Assembly: GCA_028712015.1 (NCBI GenBank)
Contig: JAQTRB010000053.1
Span: forward strand, 1 to 8,376
Origin: Syntrophales bacterium
Lineage (GTDB): Bacteria > Desulfobacterota > Syntrophia > Syntrophales > UBA5619
Direction of reading: 5' to 3'
DNA: 8,376 bases
The notes below the pieces were generated by a model. It was not told the origin of the DNA and did not search any database. It saw only the letters and a program-made list of their open reading frames with translations. Shown in pieces: positions 6,866 through 8,376 of the stretch; position 1 is the stretch's first letter, and the number at the start of each line of letters is the position of its first letter. The translations under genes and the position numbers were made by a program.

Positions 6866-7927
6866 TCAAGCCAAGCATTTATTCAAAACTCTCAGGAAAT
6901 TGCCGCCAACATATGCGGCGATATCCTCTTGTGATAATCCGACTTCTCTCATGGCCCGTATTAAATTGGGAAGCGATGTAATATCTACCCAACCGTTTAC
7001 CGTTCCTGGAACGCTGCCGCCCCCGTCTGTGCCAAGGCCACAATGCTCAATGCCCAACCGTTTCTTCATCAGAACGATTTCTTCAGCCCAGTCCCTGAGA
7101 GTTGAATTTGGGTTGGCTCTGGTCAGAGGCCAGGTAAAAATAACTCCGTTGCTCTTGGCGATCAGCTCGCAATCAGACCATGTCCTTCGTGTGGTCCCTC
7201 TGTAAGCCTTGTACGGCAGCGGATTCGTATGGGAGTCTATCACGGGAGCCTTGCTGACCTCTAAAATACTATTGAAAGTCTTGGTCTTTGAATGAGAAAC
7301 ATCAACGATCATCTCTGATTCATTCATCTTTTCAATAACTTTCTTTCCAAAAGGGGTCAGGGGGCCGTCTGATTTGGAAAGCGTGTTGAACCCGATTTCA
7401 TTATCATGGTTGTGCATGACCGTCATCATTCGCACTCCATAATCATAAAAACGGTCAAGGTTGCTGATTTTGCCCTCCAGCGCATCTCCTCCTTCAATCG
7501 CCATAATGGCTCCCAGGAGATCATTCGACGGAACCAGCGACCCGATGTCGGCAGATTTGAGAATCAAAAAGATCTTTTTCTCTGATTCCAAGTGTTTAAC
7601 TTTTCTCAATTGGTCAAATGTATCGCTATAGGGCATTCCGATATGGTTACCGTTTTTCACCATGTCGCCAACGGCTGAAAAGGAACAGGCGACCATACCG
7701 ACCTGTTTCATCATTTCAATCGTGGGTGTGGTAGGATCATATTTAGGATTTCTGTGAACGTGAAAGTTGTAAGGATGGGCGTGCGCATCCGCGATCAACA
7801 ATCCTCTTAATTGATCTCTGTCTGCTTGGGACAAAGGAGCGATCGGTCTGACGCAAGAGAGAAGTCCGCCGAAGCCAATGGTCATTCCCGTGGCAACGCA
7901 GCGGCTCAAAAAATCTCTTCGATTCAT
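6866..7927 (-). CDS. Tat-exported M19 (membrane dipeptidase-like) metallohydrolase, predicted lipoprotein
   Basis: The 353-residue protein starts with a twin-arginine leader (NRRDFLS, residues 2-8), a hydrophobic stretch, and LLSC (22-25), which looks like a lipobox; it is probably folded in the cytoplasm, exported by Tat and lipidated at Cys25. The body matches peptidase family M19, whose members cleave dipeptides with a binuclear zinc site. Visible landmarks are DAHAH (47-51), AIEGG with bridging Glu145, DVSHS with His212, DSHTN with His233, the Arg pair 247-248, GLGTDGG with Asp301, and the C-terminal GGNFLRVL. The first metal motif reads H-x-H (49, 51) where M19 normally has H-x-D, so the substrate may differ from simple dipeptides. 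ATG 7927 has AAGGAG 7 nt upstream. It heads a probable two-gene operon with the NTF2-like lipoprotein. Confidence 0.88.
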   Translation of the reverse strand: MNRRDFLSRCVATGMTIGFGGLLSCVRPIAPLSQADRDQLRGLLIADAHAHPYNFHVHRNPKYDPTTPTIEMMKQVGMVACSFSAVGDMVKNGNHIGMPYSDTFDQLRKVKHLESEKKIFLILKSADIGSLVPSNDLLGAIMAIEGGDALEGKISNLDRFYDYGVRMMTVMHNHDNEIGFNTLSKSDGPLTPFGKKVIEKMNESEMIVDVSHSKTKTFNSILEVSKAPVIDSHTNPLPYKAYRGTTRRTWSDCELIAKSNGVIFTWPLTRANPNSTLRDWAEEIVLMKKRLGIEHCGLGTDGGGSVPGTVNGWVDITSLPNLIRAMREVGLSQEDIAAYVGGNFLRVLNKCLA

Positions 7928-8265
7928 GGGTTATCTCCTTGTCTTTTATAAGATAAACGATCGAAATGAATTATCTTTTTGGAAAATAGGGATAAACTGA
8001 AAGATTGGAGACGGGGCCTTGAAGGTGGTGTGTTTCCAAAAACATACAATCTCTGCTGAAGAGTCCGCATCCGTTGAGCAACTCCGTATCTGAATTAGCA
8101 ACAACCGTAGAGAAAAGAGATCAAATGTTTTTGTGTTTTATAGACGACGAAGAAATAGAATGTCAAGGCATATAATGAAATTAACTCTTTGATTGTCCGT
8201 AGAAACATCACAGGCTTATAAATATCTACGATTTGTGTCGTACAAGAAGTGTCGGGGCAGGCCCC
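7928..8265. other. Intergenic leader region upstream of the M19 gene
   Basis: This 338-bp AT-rich stretch has no convincing gene. It holds a minus-strand promoter at 8166-8137 and then a long untranslated leader to the M19 ATG. A minus-strand frame of 48 codons (ATG 8070, stop 7924) ends in an ATGA overlap with the M19 start, but it has no good ribosome binding site and no recognisable product. No tRNA or known riboswitch was recognised. Confidence 0.5.
8137..8166 (-). promoter_or_regulatory. Sigma70-type promoter for the M19 / NTF2-like lipoprotein operon
   Basis: On the minus strand TTGACA (8166-8161), an 18-nt spacer and TATAAA (8142-8137) form a near-consensus promoter. A transcript starting near 8130 would have a leader of about 200 nt before the M19 ATG at 7927. 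I saw no better promoter closer to the gene. Confidence 0.65.
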
Positions 8266-8376
8266 TCATTTGCCCTGCGGATGGATCGGCGTCGGTTGGG
8301 CCCAGCGGTCTTTGTCCCCTTCGTAGAACCATTTGTCCGGGAAGCCGCGGTGGCGGATGAAGCTGGGGTTCTCCGC
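8266..8376 (-). CDS. C-terminal end of an unrecognised protein (partial)
   Basis: A minus-strand frame is open from the window edge for 36 codons to a TGA at 8268-8266. The local sequence turns sharply GC-rich here, as in the panB side of the window, which supports coding sequence of the host chromosome. The peptide is rich in aromatic and charged residues (for example RHRGFPDKWFYEGD) and ends PIHPQGK. I do not recognise the family. Just after the stop, GGGG-CCTG-CCCC could form a small hairpin, but no U-run follows. Confidence 0.6.
   Translation of the reverse strand, partial: AENPSFIRHRGFPDKWFYEGDKDRWAQPTPIHPQGK

Noticed and set aside
4672..8170. The shared 10-bp sequence as attachment-site repeats of a mobile element
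   Set aside because: Ten-base matches are expected by chance in a window this size, both copies are explained by -35 boxes, and no integrase or transposase is present.
8122..8172. Plus-strand 16-codon frame beginning ATGTTTTTG
   Set aside because: It is too short, overlaps the minus-strand promoter, and has no recognisable features.
8171..8176. Perfect TATAAT on the plus strand
   Set aside because: No -35-like hexamer lies 16-18 nt upstream and no gene follows on that strand.

Overview
The window most likely comes from a Gram-negative bacterium with a GC-rich chromosome. Three predicted genes carry lipoprotein signals, one of them on a twin-arginine leader, and there are strong AGGAGG-type ribosome binding sites and sigma70-like promoters. 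A protease with a CFI-box C-terminal tail and an E. coli-type IlvD would fit Desulfobacterota (deltaproteobacteria) or a relative, but this placement is inference.

Layout. (1) 1-672 (+) is the 3' part of a secreted V8/trypsin-like serine protease that ends in a Pro/Gly linker, a CFI-box motif and a membrane anchor. (2) 4601-692 (-) is a three-gene run, panB - ilvD - larA homologue. IlvD makes 2-oxoisovalerate, PanB turns it into ketopantoate, and the third gene is a nickel-pincer hydroxyacid racemase/epimerase homologue with all key catalytic residues in place. A good promoter (TTGACA-17-TATACT) sits before panB, with a 10-bp tandem direct repeat against its -35 box. A stem-loop followed by a U-run lies between panB and ilvD. 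(3) About 4740-8245 is clearly AT-rich compared with both flanks. It holds three predicted lipoprotein genes: an alpha/beta-hydrolase fused to an NTF2-like domain (+), a free-standing copy of the same NTF2-like domain (-), and a Tat-exported M19 dipeptidase-like protein (-). The first two converge on a perfect 16-bp hairpin. The last two probably form an operon read from a promoter about 200 nt upstream. (4) 8376-8266 (-) is the last 36 codons of an unrecognised GC-rich gene.

The two parts look functionally separate. One is a branched-chain amino acid/pantothenate operon with a racemase of unknown substrate. The other is a possibly acquired envelope-lipoprotein cassette built around a duplicated NTF2-like module. 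No RNA genes, CRISPR arrays or insertion sequences were seen.
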